Origin: Opitutales bacterium UBA7389
GTDB lineage: Bacteria; Verrucomicrobiota; Verrucomicrobiia; Opitutales; Opitutaceae
Assembly: GCA_002474325.1 (NCBI GenBank)
Contig: DKNL01000197.1
Location: 1-9,421, forward strand
Direction: 5' to 3'
DNA: 9,421 nt
Position 1 is the first letter of the stretch, and every line of letters starts with the position of its first letter. The notes below the pieces were generated by a model. It worked only from the letters and a program-made list of their open reading frames with translations. It had not been told where the DNA came from and did not search any database. This document shows, piece by piece, positions 1 to 5,932 of this stretch. The position numbers and the translations under genes were made by a program.

Positions 1-20
1 CGGACCACACTCCAACATAG

Positions 21-83
21 GAGTGGGATTATCTAGGTATTTCGATAGCATGCTCCTTTGATTATCGTGCTATAACCCCACTC
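21..83. repeat. Nested inverted repeat downstream of dnaX
   Basis: The arms at 21-32 (GAGTGGGATTAT) and 72-83 (ATAACCCCACTC) are complementary over 12 bases with one wobble or mismatch. An inner pair, ATAGCATG at 45-52 and CGTGCTAT at 66-73, can also form. The left outer arm can pair instead with CACTCC at 8-13, so two stems compete for it. No T-run follows on either strand, so this is not a standard terminator. It may be a transcript 3' structure or part of an RNA element extending beyond the window; its function is unknown. Confidence 0.4.
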
Positions 84-146
84 TTACGATCATCGCATTC
101 GCTTGATCACACCATGTTTACACAAAGCTTAGCCTGTTTCTAATTT

Positions 147-190
147 TCACTTCAAGCGAGTCTGAAAAGACTGCAATTCGGTTTAAGTGA
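147..190 (-). other. Possible hairpin immediately after the dnaX tau stop
   Basis: On the minus strand, TCACTT begins just after the TAG at 191-193 and can pair with AAGTGA ending at 147. Inside, AGTCT and AGACT (159-163 and 168-172) form a five-pair stem with a four-base loop. There is no T-tract, so an intrinsic terminator is not supported. It may protect or end the dnaX transcript. The rest of 1-190 shows no gene on either strand. Confidence 0.25.
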
Positions 191-1671
191 CTAGCGAATT
201 TCCTTTGGGTCGATACGCTTAACCCGCTGAATGCGGGCTCCGAACAATTCGTCCATCAACAACTTGGTTTTCTCGGAAATGAGAGCCTCTGCCTCTTCCA
301 AGCTAGGCAGTGGCGATTGATCCCGTTCGCTATCTGGTTCTGAAGAATATTCCTCCTTTTCCCGAATCGAATCTTCAACGAATCCCTGCTCGACTTCGGA
401 GCCATCCTCAACTCCACCCGCTTCGATTTCCGTCGGCTGTCCCTCCACGATAGCGATTCCAGGGTCCTCGGCTATCACCACTGACTCTTCTTCTGACCGG
501 ATTTCCCCTACTGGGGATTGTTCACTGCTAGGTTCGAAGGCTTTTTTTTTTCCGGCATCGAGTTGGCGACACCGGAAAGCTCGCGAATCAGTCCGTCAAT
601 GGCTCTAGCTCGGCACTCCTCTGATGCTTTCAGCAACGCCACTTCGAAATTCACCTTTTCGTTTAACCCAAACTTAAGTCCACTTTCGCTCCTGCGAAGG
701 CTGTCCAACAAACGGGTTATCGCCTCTGTTGTCATGGAAATACCTAAACTCGAATCCGACCCGCCATTTTTTATGGCCGATAACAAGATTTCTCGAAGGT
801 GGTTCTGCATATCGACGAGAGCCCTAAAAAAGTCCCGACCCGAGGCATCGAAATCATCGACCAAGTCCAGGATCCTTGCATGATCACCCGACGCAATGGC
901 TTTCGCCAACTCGGTAGTCTGCTCAACACTGACTAGACCATATACCTGAAGCACATCCTCTTCGGAAATGCTATCGCCACAAAACGCAATCATCTGATCC
1001 AGGATCGACTGAGAATCGCGCATTCCTCCATCCGCCATTCGGGCAATCGCTTGCATCGCGTTTTCCTCCGCGGCAATCCCTTCTTCTTTGCAGATGCGAG
1101 CCAAACGCTCTTGAATCAGCTTTTCGGGTATGGGTTTAAGATCGAATCGCTGGCACCTAGAAATGATCGTTGGAAGAACCTTCTGGGCCTCGGTCGTCGC
1201 GAAAATGAATTTAACATGTTCGGGAGGCTCCTCGAGGATCTTCAGCAAGGCATTGAAAGCCGCCGTCGAAAGCATGTGCACCTCGTCGATGATGTAGATT
1301 TTGTAGCGTCCTTGACTGGGGGAGTATTGTGCATCGTCCCGTAGATCGCGCACTTGCTCCACCCCATTGTTCGAGGCTCCATCGATCTCCAGCACATCCA
1401 TGCAGGAGCCGCTCATGATGGCTTGGCAAATCTCGGAATCCTCGGGTGGATCGATTTTCGGACCGTCTTCGCAATTCAAGCACTTGGCAAATAGGCGAGC
1501 AGTAGTCGTTTTACCAGTACCTCGTGGGCCTACGAACAAGTAAGCGTGGGCGATGCGATCCTGAGTGATAGCGTTCTTCAATGTTCGCACAACATGATCT
1601 TGACCGACTAGATCATCGAACTTCTGGGGTCGCCACTTCCGAGCGATTACTTGATAGCCTGTTGCTGACAT
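191..1671 (-). CDS. dnaX: DNA polymerase III subunit tau (DnaX), full-length form requiring a -1 frameshift
   Basis: DnaX forms the ATP-driven clamp-loader core and, as tau, tethers polymerase and helicase. The N-terminus matches the family start (YQVIARKWRPQKFDDLVGQ). Walker A GPRGTGKT lies at residues 48-55, Walker B IYIIDE at 125-130, sensor 1 around FATT 157-160, the SRC arginine-finger motif at 171-173 and the sensor-2-like GGMRD at 215-219. Frame 0 runs to Lys377 at a run of ten A (542-551). A -1 shift there continues for 116 residues through an acidic Glu/Ser-rich linker to a tau-like C-terminal domain with LMDELFGAR, ending at TAG 191-193, about 493 aa in total. The ATG at 1669-1671 has a pyrimidine-rich upstream region and no Shine-Dalgarno. 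The open frame beginning GTG at 481 is this C-terminus and not a separate gene. A true homopolymer of eleven or eight A (sequencing error) would make the gene continuous. Confidence 0.88.
504..517 (-). other. Hairpin carrying the short-form dnaX stop codon in its loop
   Basis: On the coding strand TCCCC and GGGGA pair around the loop AGTA. The frame-0 TAG (508-510) is formed by the loop and the first base of the 3' arm. The stem begins about 23 bases after the slippery AAG, farther than usual for a frameshift-stimulating structure. Confidence 0.4.
508..1671 (-). CDS. dnaX: Short gamma-like DnaX product, frame-0 termination
   Basis: Without frameshifting, translation passes the A10 tract as Glu-Lys-Lys-Lys, adds ten residues (PSNLAVNNPQ) and stops at TAG 508-510, giving 387 aa. 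This form keeps the whole AAA+ ATPase (about residues 1-240) and the oligomerisation domain (about 240-370) but lacks the tau tail, as E. coli gamma does. In E. coli the frame-0 product is tau and the shift makes gamma; here the arrangement is reversed. The zinc module is degraded: C67 and C82 align with the first and last of the four usual cysteines, while the middle two (normally in PCGxC) are replaced in PPEDSEIC. That both products are made in the cell is inferred. Confidence 0.7.
   Translation of the reverse strand: MSATGYQVIARKWRPQKFDDLVGQDHVVRTLKNAITQDRIAHAYLFVGPRGTGKTTTARLFAKCLNCEDGPKIDPPEDSEICQAIMSGSCMDVLEIDGASNNGVEQVRDLRDDAQYSPSQGRYKIYIIDEVHMLSTAAFNALLKILEEPPEHVKFIFATTEAQKVLPTIISRCQRFDLKPIPEKLIQERLARICKEEGIAAEENAMQAIARMADGGMRDSQSILDQMIAFCGDSISEEDVLQVYGLVSVEQTTELAKAIASGDHARILDLVDDFDASGRDFFRALVDMQNHLREILLSAIKNGGSDSSLGISMTTEAITRLLDSLRRSESGLKFGLNEKVNFEVALLKASEECRARAIDGLIRELSGVANSMPEKKKPSNLAVNNPQ
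541..551 (-). promoter_or_regulatory. A10 slippery sequence of dnaX
   Basis: The coding strand reads GAA AAA AAA AAG in frame 0 and contains the heptamer A-AAA-AAG, the same as the E. coli dnaX slippery site. A -1 ribosomal slip on AAA-AAG, or insertion of one A by RNA polymerase slippage, opens the tau frame. Loss of one A reaches a stop within a few codons in the third frame. Poly-A slippage at dnaX is known from Thermus thermophilus. No clear internal Shine-Dalgarno stimulator was seen upstream. Confidence 0.7.
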
Positions 1672-1694
1672 TAAAGAGGAAAAGGTTTGCTAAC

Positions 1695-1719
1695 CACGAA
1701 TAACACGAATCGACACGAA
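1695..1719. repeat. Short tandem CACGAA repeat
   Basis: CACGAA occurs three times, at 1695-1700, 1704-1709 and 1714-1719, spaced 9 and 10 bases apart, in the spacer between dnaX and the SRP RNA gene. Similar CACGAAT-rich spacers are familiar from other bacterial genomes, with no function that I can name. Confidence 0.5.
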
Positions 1720-1874
1720 AAATTCTTCAGAGTCCAACAGGAAAACGATAAATAATTTCTAAACGTCTTCGCCATGCCAAATCGCGTACTCGTAGGGCTG
1801 ATATTCTGAAAAGGATCATTTCCAATCCCATAGCCAATTTCTCCAGCGTAACCTCGCCTGATTGGGGGAAGAGT

Positions 1875-1970
1875 GGCCAGGCGACCTACGGCGCATGCGA
1901 AACGTGGCTACCGTTGCTACCTTCCGGTCCTGGCGGGATTCGCCCGTCCAACATCGCATAGGACCTGGCC
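1875..1970 (-). ncRNA. ffs: Small-type bacterial signal recognition particle RNA (4.5S RNA)
   Basis: This RNA binds Ffh and guides membrane and secreted proteins to the translocon. The minus strand contains the hallmark domain IV: CAGG, ACC, the GGAA tetraloop (1922-1925), GGU, then AGCA, matching the E. coli core closely. The ends pair: GGCCAGG (1964-1970) with CCTGGCC (1875-1881). Inner bases also pair, for example ATGCGA near the 5' end with TCGCAT near the 3' end. At about 96 nt it fits the small bacterial type without an Alu domain. It lies about 200 bp upstream of dnaX on the same strand, the same neighbourhood as scr-dnaX in Bacillus subtilis. Exact ends are uncertain because no convincing promoter or U-rich terminator was seen. 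Confidence 0.94.
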
Positions 1971-2088
1971 GACGCGAAATCTGACGCAGCCAGAGAAGGT
2001 TTCAATATTAAATTAGACTAGCCGGCAACTATTGAAGAAGGTAGAGCCTGCGGACCATACATTTTAATCTTAGTGCCCTGAAGATAAA

Positions 2089-2101
2089 TCCGCTTTGCGG
2101 A
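2089..2101 (-). terminator. Weak candidate terminator between acs and the SRP RNA gene
   Basis: On the minus strand TCCGC-AAA-GCGGA forms a five-pair hairpin followed by TTTATCTT. The stem and T-tract are both short. Its placement, downstream of acs and before the SRP RNA gene, suits a barrier to read-through, but the evidence is thin. Confidence 0.25.
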
Positions 2102-2196
2102 CAAAGGTGAACTACCACAAACCATAGCTTCTAGGGGTATTTTCCAAACGAGGACTTGCATGCCTCAAAAGCCTACTAAATCTAAATAATGTTAGT

Positions 2197-2292
2197 TTAG
2201 GTCTGCTTGCTTTTCGACAGATGAAATAATTCAAGGACGCCCATCGCCAGCATCGCCACAATCACAACGATGACAGCGATAGCTCCTAGTAT
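2197..2292 (-). other. Possible remnant or unusual mini-ORF for a single membrane segment
   Basis: A 31-codon open stretch on the minus strand runs from just after a TAG at 2293-2295 to TAA at 2197-2199. It encodes a hydrophobic segment (AIAVIVVIVAMLAMGVLELF) followed by a basic tail, HLSKSKQT, as in a small inner-membrane protein. There is no ATG near the beginning. GTG codons inside the hydrophobic part would give only about 22 residues. An AGGAG sequence lies just upstream of the segment. It could be a decayed small gene, a start-codon mutation or chance. The remaining spacer (1971-2476 apart from the listed sites) shows no other gene. Confidence 0.3.
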
Positions 2293-2303
2293 CTACTAGG
2301 GAG
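2283..2303. repeat. Imperfect inverted repeat
   Basis: CTCCTAGTA (2283-2291) and TACTAGGGAG (2294-2303) are complementary apart from one bulged base, with a two-base centre. It overlaps the upstream edge of the mini-ORF and creates the tandem TAG stops seen there. Confidence 0.4.
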
Positions 2304-2379
2304 AATCCCCGATTATGAAAGCCACTGCTAGCTCCTAAACCGCACCACTTGACCTATCACATAAATCCACAAGAAGCAC

Positions 2380-2391
2380 CCTTTTAAAAGG
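2380..2391. repeat. 12-bp perfect palindrome
   Basis: CCTTTTAAAAGG is a perfect palindrome in the spacer downstream of acs. It may be a protein-binding site or chance; no partner site was seen. Confidence 0.3.
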
Positions 2392-2476
2392 ATGAAGGTT
2401 TAAGAGAGAGTATTCAGGGGTGACGGAAGAATCGAAAGACGGCTAGCGTTCGCCCCTCATAAGCAATCCTTCATCA

Positions 2477-4423
2477 TTATTTCTGCGCCTGTAGCTGATT
2501 CACTACGGATATGTCTTCCAAGGTCGTGGTATCCTGGTGAATTTCTTTGCCGGCAGCGATATCCTTCAAAAGTCGACGCATGATCTTGCCGCTCCGCGTT
2601 TTCGGAAGAGCTGAAGCGAAGCGAATCTCGTCGGGCTTAGCAAAGGGGCCGATTTCCGAACCGACATGGGTTCGCAAGGTCGCTTTTAATTTGTCATCAC
2701 CCTTGAATCCGTCCTTCAAAGTGACGAAGCAAACGATGGCGCTGCCTTTGATTTCGTGAGACCGCCCTACTGTGGCTGATTCGGCAACTGCTCCATGGCT
2801 CACCAAAGCGCTTTCGACTTCTGCAGTTCCCAATCGGTGTCCTGAGACATTCAATACATCATCAATCCGACCGACTATCCAAAAATAGCCATCCTTGTCC
2901 TGGCGACAGCCATCTCCACAGAAATATACGCCTTTGTAATCGCTCCAATAAGTCTCTTTGTACCGCTTATTATCTCCGTAGAGCGTGCGCAGCATGCTGG
3001 GCCAAGGCTGGGTGAGGACCAGCTTTCCGCTTCTCCCTTTACGAACTTCCTTGCCCTCGTCGTTGAAAACCTTGGGAACGACTCCGAAAAATGGGAGCCC
3101 CGCAGATCCTGGCTTAGAAACCGCCGCTCCAGGTAAAGTGGTTATCATGATTCCGCCGGTTTCCGTCTGCCACCATGTATCGACAATAGGACAACGCCCC
3201 CCACCAATTACCTTGTGGTACCATTTCCACGCTTCCGGATTAATAGGCTCTCCAACCGATCCCAGCAAGCGCAGGGAACTCAAATCATGTTTGAGAACGT
3301 GATCCTCACCCCATTTCATAAAAGCCCGTATAGCCGTTGGGGCGGTATAGAAGATCGTCACCTTATGGCGATCGACAATCGACCAGAATCGATCAGGTCC
3401 GGGCGAATTGGGAGCCCCTTCATAAATAACGTTTGTTCCCCCATTACTCAAAATTCCGTAAACCACGTAGCTATGCCCAGTAATCCAGCCAATATCTGCC
3501 GTGCACCAATAGGTATCGTTCTCCTTAAGGTCGAATACGTATTTCGACGTCATCGTAGTCCCCAAGAGGTATCCCCCACTCGTATGCAACACTCCCTTTG
3601 GTTTTCCGGTGCTCCCACTCGTGTAGAGGACGAAGAGCGGCGTTTCGCTATCGAACGCTTTCGCCTTGTGCGTGTGCGGAGCATCAGCAACAATATCATG
3701 CCACCATAAATCACGGTCCTTTCTCATGTGAACACGATTCCCGGTTCGCTTCAAGGTGATCACGTTCTCGACAGACGGACAGCCTCGCAAAGCAGTGTTC
3801 ACATTGGATTTCAGATCCAAAATCTTGCCGCGCCGCCAACCTCCGTCAGCAGTAATCACCAGTTTCGCCGAGCAATCGTTTACCCTATCCTTAATTGATT
3901 CTGAACTGAATCCGCCAAAAATTACCGTATGGACCGCTCCAATCCGGGCACAAGATAGCATAGCCACTACGGCTTCGGCCACCATCGGCATATAGATCGC
4001 GACGCGATCGCCTTTGCGGATACCGAGGGTTTCCAAAGCGTTGGAAAATTTGCATATTTCTGTATGTAACTGTCTGTAAGTAAGAGTCTTATTATCTCCA
4101 GGCTCCCCCTCGAATATCAGAGCTGCCTTGTTTTCCCGAGCGGTGCCCAAGTGTCGATCCACGCAGTTTTCGCAAACATTGAGCTTACCTCCAATAAACC
4201 ATTTAGCGTGCGGCTCTTTCCACTTAAGCGTCTGTTTCCAAGGCTTTCGCCATAGGAGCAAATCTTTTGCTTGAGTATTCCAAAACTTTTTTGGATCCTT
4301 CACAGATTCCGAGTAAAGCCTCCTGTATTCGGCCATACTTTGGACAGCAGCCTGTTTCTTGAATTCCGGAGACGGCGGGAATTTTTCGCCATCTTGCGCT
4401 ACTGAATTGACGTTGTCTGCCAC
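2477..4423 (-). CDS. acs: Acetyl-CoA synthetase (AMP-forming)
   Basis: The enzyme activates acetate with ATP and CoA to acetyl-CoA through acetyl-AMP in the cytoplasm. At 648 aa it has the usual family length. The ATP-binding loop YTSGSTGKPKG lies at residues 267-277, GWITGHSYVVYG at 312-323 and DTWWQTETG at 415-423; Trp418 corresponds to the tryptophan that restricts the pocket to acetate. The hinge region GRIDDVLNVSGHRLG is at 518-532. PKTRSGKIMRR at 607-617 carries Lys613, the catalytic lysine that is reversibly acetylated in other bacteria. The start is GTG at 4421-4423: an in-frame TAA lies four codons upstream and the next Met is residue 30, too deep in the conserved N-terminus. Only a weak AAAGAA precedes it. 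It is divergent from rho and has no co-oriented partner. A broader short-acyl specificity is possible but Trp418 argues against it. Confidence 0.96.
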   Translation of the reverse strand: MADNVNSVAQDGEKFPPSPEFKKQAAVQSMAEYRRLYSESVKDPKKFWNTQAKDLLLWRKPWKQTLKWKEPHAKWFIGGKLNVCENCVDRHLGTARENKAALIFEGEPGDNKTLTYRQLHTEICKFSNALETLGIRKGDRVAIYMPMVAEAVVAMLSCARIGAVHTVIFGGFSSESIKDRVNDCSAKLVITADGGWRRGKILDLKSNVNTALRGCPSVENVITLKRTGNRVHMRKDRDLWWHDIVADAPHTHKAKAFDSETPLFVLYTSGSTGKPKGVLHTSGGYLLGTTMTSKYVFDLKENDTYWCTADIGWITGHSYVVYGILSNGGTNVIYEGAPNSPGPDRFWSIVDRHKVTIFYTAPTAIRAFMKWGEDHVLKHDLSSLRLLGSVGEPINPEAWKWYHKVIGGGRCPIVDTWWQTETGGIMITTLPGAAVSKPGSAGLPFFGVVPKVFNDEGKEVRKGRSGKLVLTQPWPSMLRTLYGDNKRYKETYWSDYKGVYFCGDGCRQDKDGYFWIVGRIDDVLNVSGHRLGTAEVESALVSHGAVAESATVGRSHEIKGSAIVCFVTLKDGFKGDDKLKATLRTHVGSEIGPFAKPDEIRFASALPKTRSGKIMRRLLKDIAAGKEIHQDTTTLEDISVVNQLQAQK

Positions 4424-4471
4424 AACTATTCTTTAATTTCGATAATACGAGTTGAGGGGTGAAAAAGCCGA

Positions 4472-4500
4472 ATACCAGCAAAATCGCTTGGAAGGGTCAA
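4472..4500 (-). promoter_or_regulatory. Candidate acs promoter
   Basis: On the minus strand TTGACC (4495-4500) is followed after 17 bases by TGGTAT (4472-4477), with TGC immediately before the -10 as in an extended -10 element. Transcription would begin near 4464, leaving about 40 bases of leader before the GTG. The -10 matches the consensus at only three of six positions. Confidence 0.35.
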
Positions 4501-4544
4501 GTCTCGGATCTCAAATGCCATAATCCTATTTCGAATTTCTGAAT

Positions 4545-4562
4545 ACGCCTGAACTCAGGCGT
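4545..4562. promoter_or_regulatory. 18-bp dyad in the acs-rho intergenic region, possible operator or hairpin
   Basis: ACGCCTGA-AC-TCAGGCGT has perfect eight-base arms around a two-base centre. It lies about 45 bp upstream of the candidate acs -35 and 80 bp before the rho ATG. The tight centre suits a dimeric DNA-binding protein better than an RNA hairpin with a two-base loop. The regulator is not known. Confidence 0.4.
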
Positions 4563-4642
4563 TGCAAACGAGGGAATCCGTATCCGCCAGGAAATACAAC
4601 CTATTCAAATTTCAACCTGATCTCATCCTATACGCCAAGCCT

Positions 4643-5776
4643 ATGGCCGACGAAAAACAAAAAAATACCGAGGAAACCGTCCAAGTCGAAGGTGTCCTCG
4701 AAGTGACAAAGAAGAAAACCGGGCAGCTCCTCGATCTGACGAAAAATGGTCGTCAGCGGCCAACCGACCCTTTCATTCCCAAGGAACTCATTCGCCGTTT
4801 CAAACTAAAAAGCGGCAGCTATATAGTAGCCCAAGCAACAACGGACCCGCGGTTCCAGAATCCAAAGGTTAGATACATCGATACCGTTGATGGCTTAACC
4901 GTTGACGAGCGACGCAAGAAACTCGAGTTCACCCAACTGACCACAATTACTCCAGAAGAGCAGATCCGCCTGGAAACCGAGCGTAAAAAGATGACCACTC
5001 GGGCCATGGACTTATTCTGTCCGCTTGGCAAGGGAACACGCGGCCTCATCGTCGCCCCACCACGAACCGGTAAAACGACTTTGCTCACGCACATCGCGCA
5101 AGGGACAGCCGCCAACCATCCCGAAATAACGCTTCTCATACTTCTGGTCGACGAACGACCCGAAGAAGTTACCGATTTCAGGAGGAATATCGAAGGCGAA
5201 GTTTGGGCATCATCAAACGACGAGGATCTACCCAGCCACATTCGTATCGCCGACCTTTGTATAGATAGAGCCAAACGGCTTGTCGAAACGGGCAAGGACG
5301 TGGTCATCTTAATGGACTCGATTACCCGCTTGGCCCGGGCCCACAACTCCTCCAAGAAATCGGGGCGAACGATGTCTGGAGGCCTCGACATCCGGGCCCT
5401 CGAAAAGCCTCGCCAACTTTTCGCCGCCGCCCGCAACACAGAAGAGGAAGGCAGCCTGACCATTGTCGCCTCAGCCCTGATTGAGACTGGCAGCCGCATG
5501 GACGACATGATTTTCCAAGAGTTCAAGGGAACGGGAAACATGGAAATGGTTCTCGACCGAAAGGTGGCCGACATGAGGCTCTATCCAGCCATGAACATCG
5601 CGTCGTCTGGAACCCGTCGTGAGGAACTACTCATTCCCGAAGATCTGCTGGAAGGCATACATTTCTTCCGTCGGGCTCTCGTGCAGCAAAAGACGGAAGA
5701 AGCGACTGAGACCATGCTTACACGACTCTCGAAAACCGAGAGCAATCAGGATCTCCTGGATCTCATCAACCGCTGA
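4643..5776 (+). CDS. rho: Transcription termination factor Rho, short N-terminus
   Basis: Rho is a hexameric RNA-dependent ATPase that ends transcription. The start is placed at ATG 4643 (MADEKQ, 377 aa). An in-frame TTG at 4562 would add 27 residues unlike Rho, so it was not used. GVLEV at residues 17-21 aligns with the start of the E. coli RNA-binding OB fold, so the usual N-terminal helical domain is absent. The P-loop APPRTGKT is at 138-145 (E. coli has APPKAGKT), VDERPEEV with the catalytic glutamate at 169-176, Walker B VILMDSITRLAR at 221-232, the Q-loop region TMSGGLD at 243-249, EFKGTGNME at 293-301 and the arginine finger in SGTRREELL at 322-330. The OB-fold RNP1 aromatics of GFGF are replaced by GQLL, so primary-site RNA binding may differ. 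No Shine-Dalgarno precedes the ATG. Confidence 0.95.
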   Translation: MADEKQKNTEETVQVEGVLEVTKKKTGQLLDLTKNGRQRPTDPFIPKELIRRFKLKSGSYIVAQATTDPRFQNPKVRYIDTVDGLTVDERRKKLEFTQLTTITPEEQIRLETERKKMTTRAMDLFCPLGKGTRGLIVAPPRTGKTTLLTHIAQGTAANHPEITLLILLVDERPEEVTDFRRNIEGEVWASSNDEDLPSHIRIADLCIDRAKRLVETGKDVVILMDSITRLARAHNSSKKSGRTMSGGLDIRALEKPRQLFAAARNTEEEGSLTIVASALIETGSRMDDMIFQEFKGTGNMEMVLDRKVADMRLYPAMNIASSGTRREELLIPEDLLEGIHFFRRALVQQKTEEATETMLTRLSKTESNQDLLDLINR

Positions 5777-5887
5777 CGAATCTCGTTTATTCCAAATTTG
5801 CTCAACATTCTTTCCTTGAATATATACATTTCCGTCCACTTCTCGCTTGAATTAGCAAATACTGCTGCCAGAAAAGACGGTCTCCCT

Positions 5888-5903
5888 CCTCACCCCCGTG
5901 AGG
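5888..5903 (+). other. Leader hairpin upstream of the 586-aa gene
   Basis: CCTCAC and GTGAGG pair around CCCC. It lies 30 bases before the ATG at 5933 and is followed directly by the second hairpin. There is no T-run, so it is not a convincing terminator for rho. The rest of 5777-5932 shows no gene. Confidence 0.4.
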
Positions 5904-5909
5904 CGATCT

Positions 5910-5923
5910 CCTTTCGTTAAAGG
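5910..5923 (+). promoter_or_regulatory. Ribosome-binding site inside a small hairpin
   Basis: AAAGG at 5919-5923 is a Shine-Dalgarno-like sequence nine bases before ATG 5933. It pairs exactly with CCTTT at 5910-5914 around the loop CGTT. Folding would hide the site and could reduce translation. The five-pair stem is weak, so regulation is a suggestion only. Confidence 0.4.
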
Positions 5924-5932
5924 CGCTTATCT

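Noticed and set aside
191..481. A separate 96-aa gene beginning at GTG 481
   Set aside because: The frame is open upstream to the A10 tract and encodes the linker and C-terminal domain of DnaX tau.
1971..2040. A promoter for the SRP RNA gene (TTGCCG with TAATAT)
   Set aside because: The two hexamers are only 12 bases apart, and no other pair gave both acceptable spacing and matches.
2404..2470. An intrinsic terminator after acs
   Set aside because: GGGG and CCCC can pair only across a loop of more than 25 bases and no T-tract follows.
4819..5574. A 251-aa minus-strand open frame opposite rho
   Set aside because: It lies wholly antisense to strongly conserved rho coding sequence and its translation is Ser/Arg-rich without any family resemblance.
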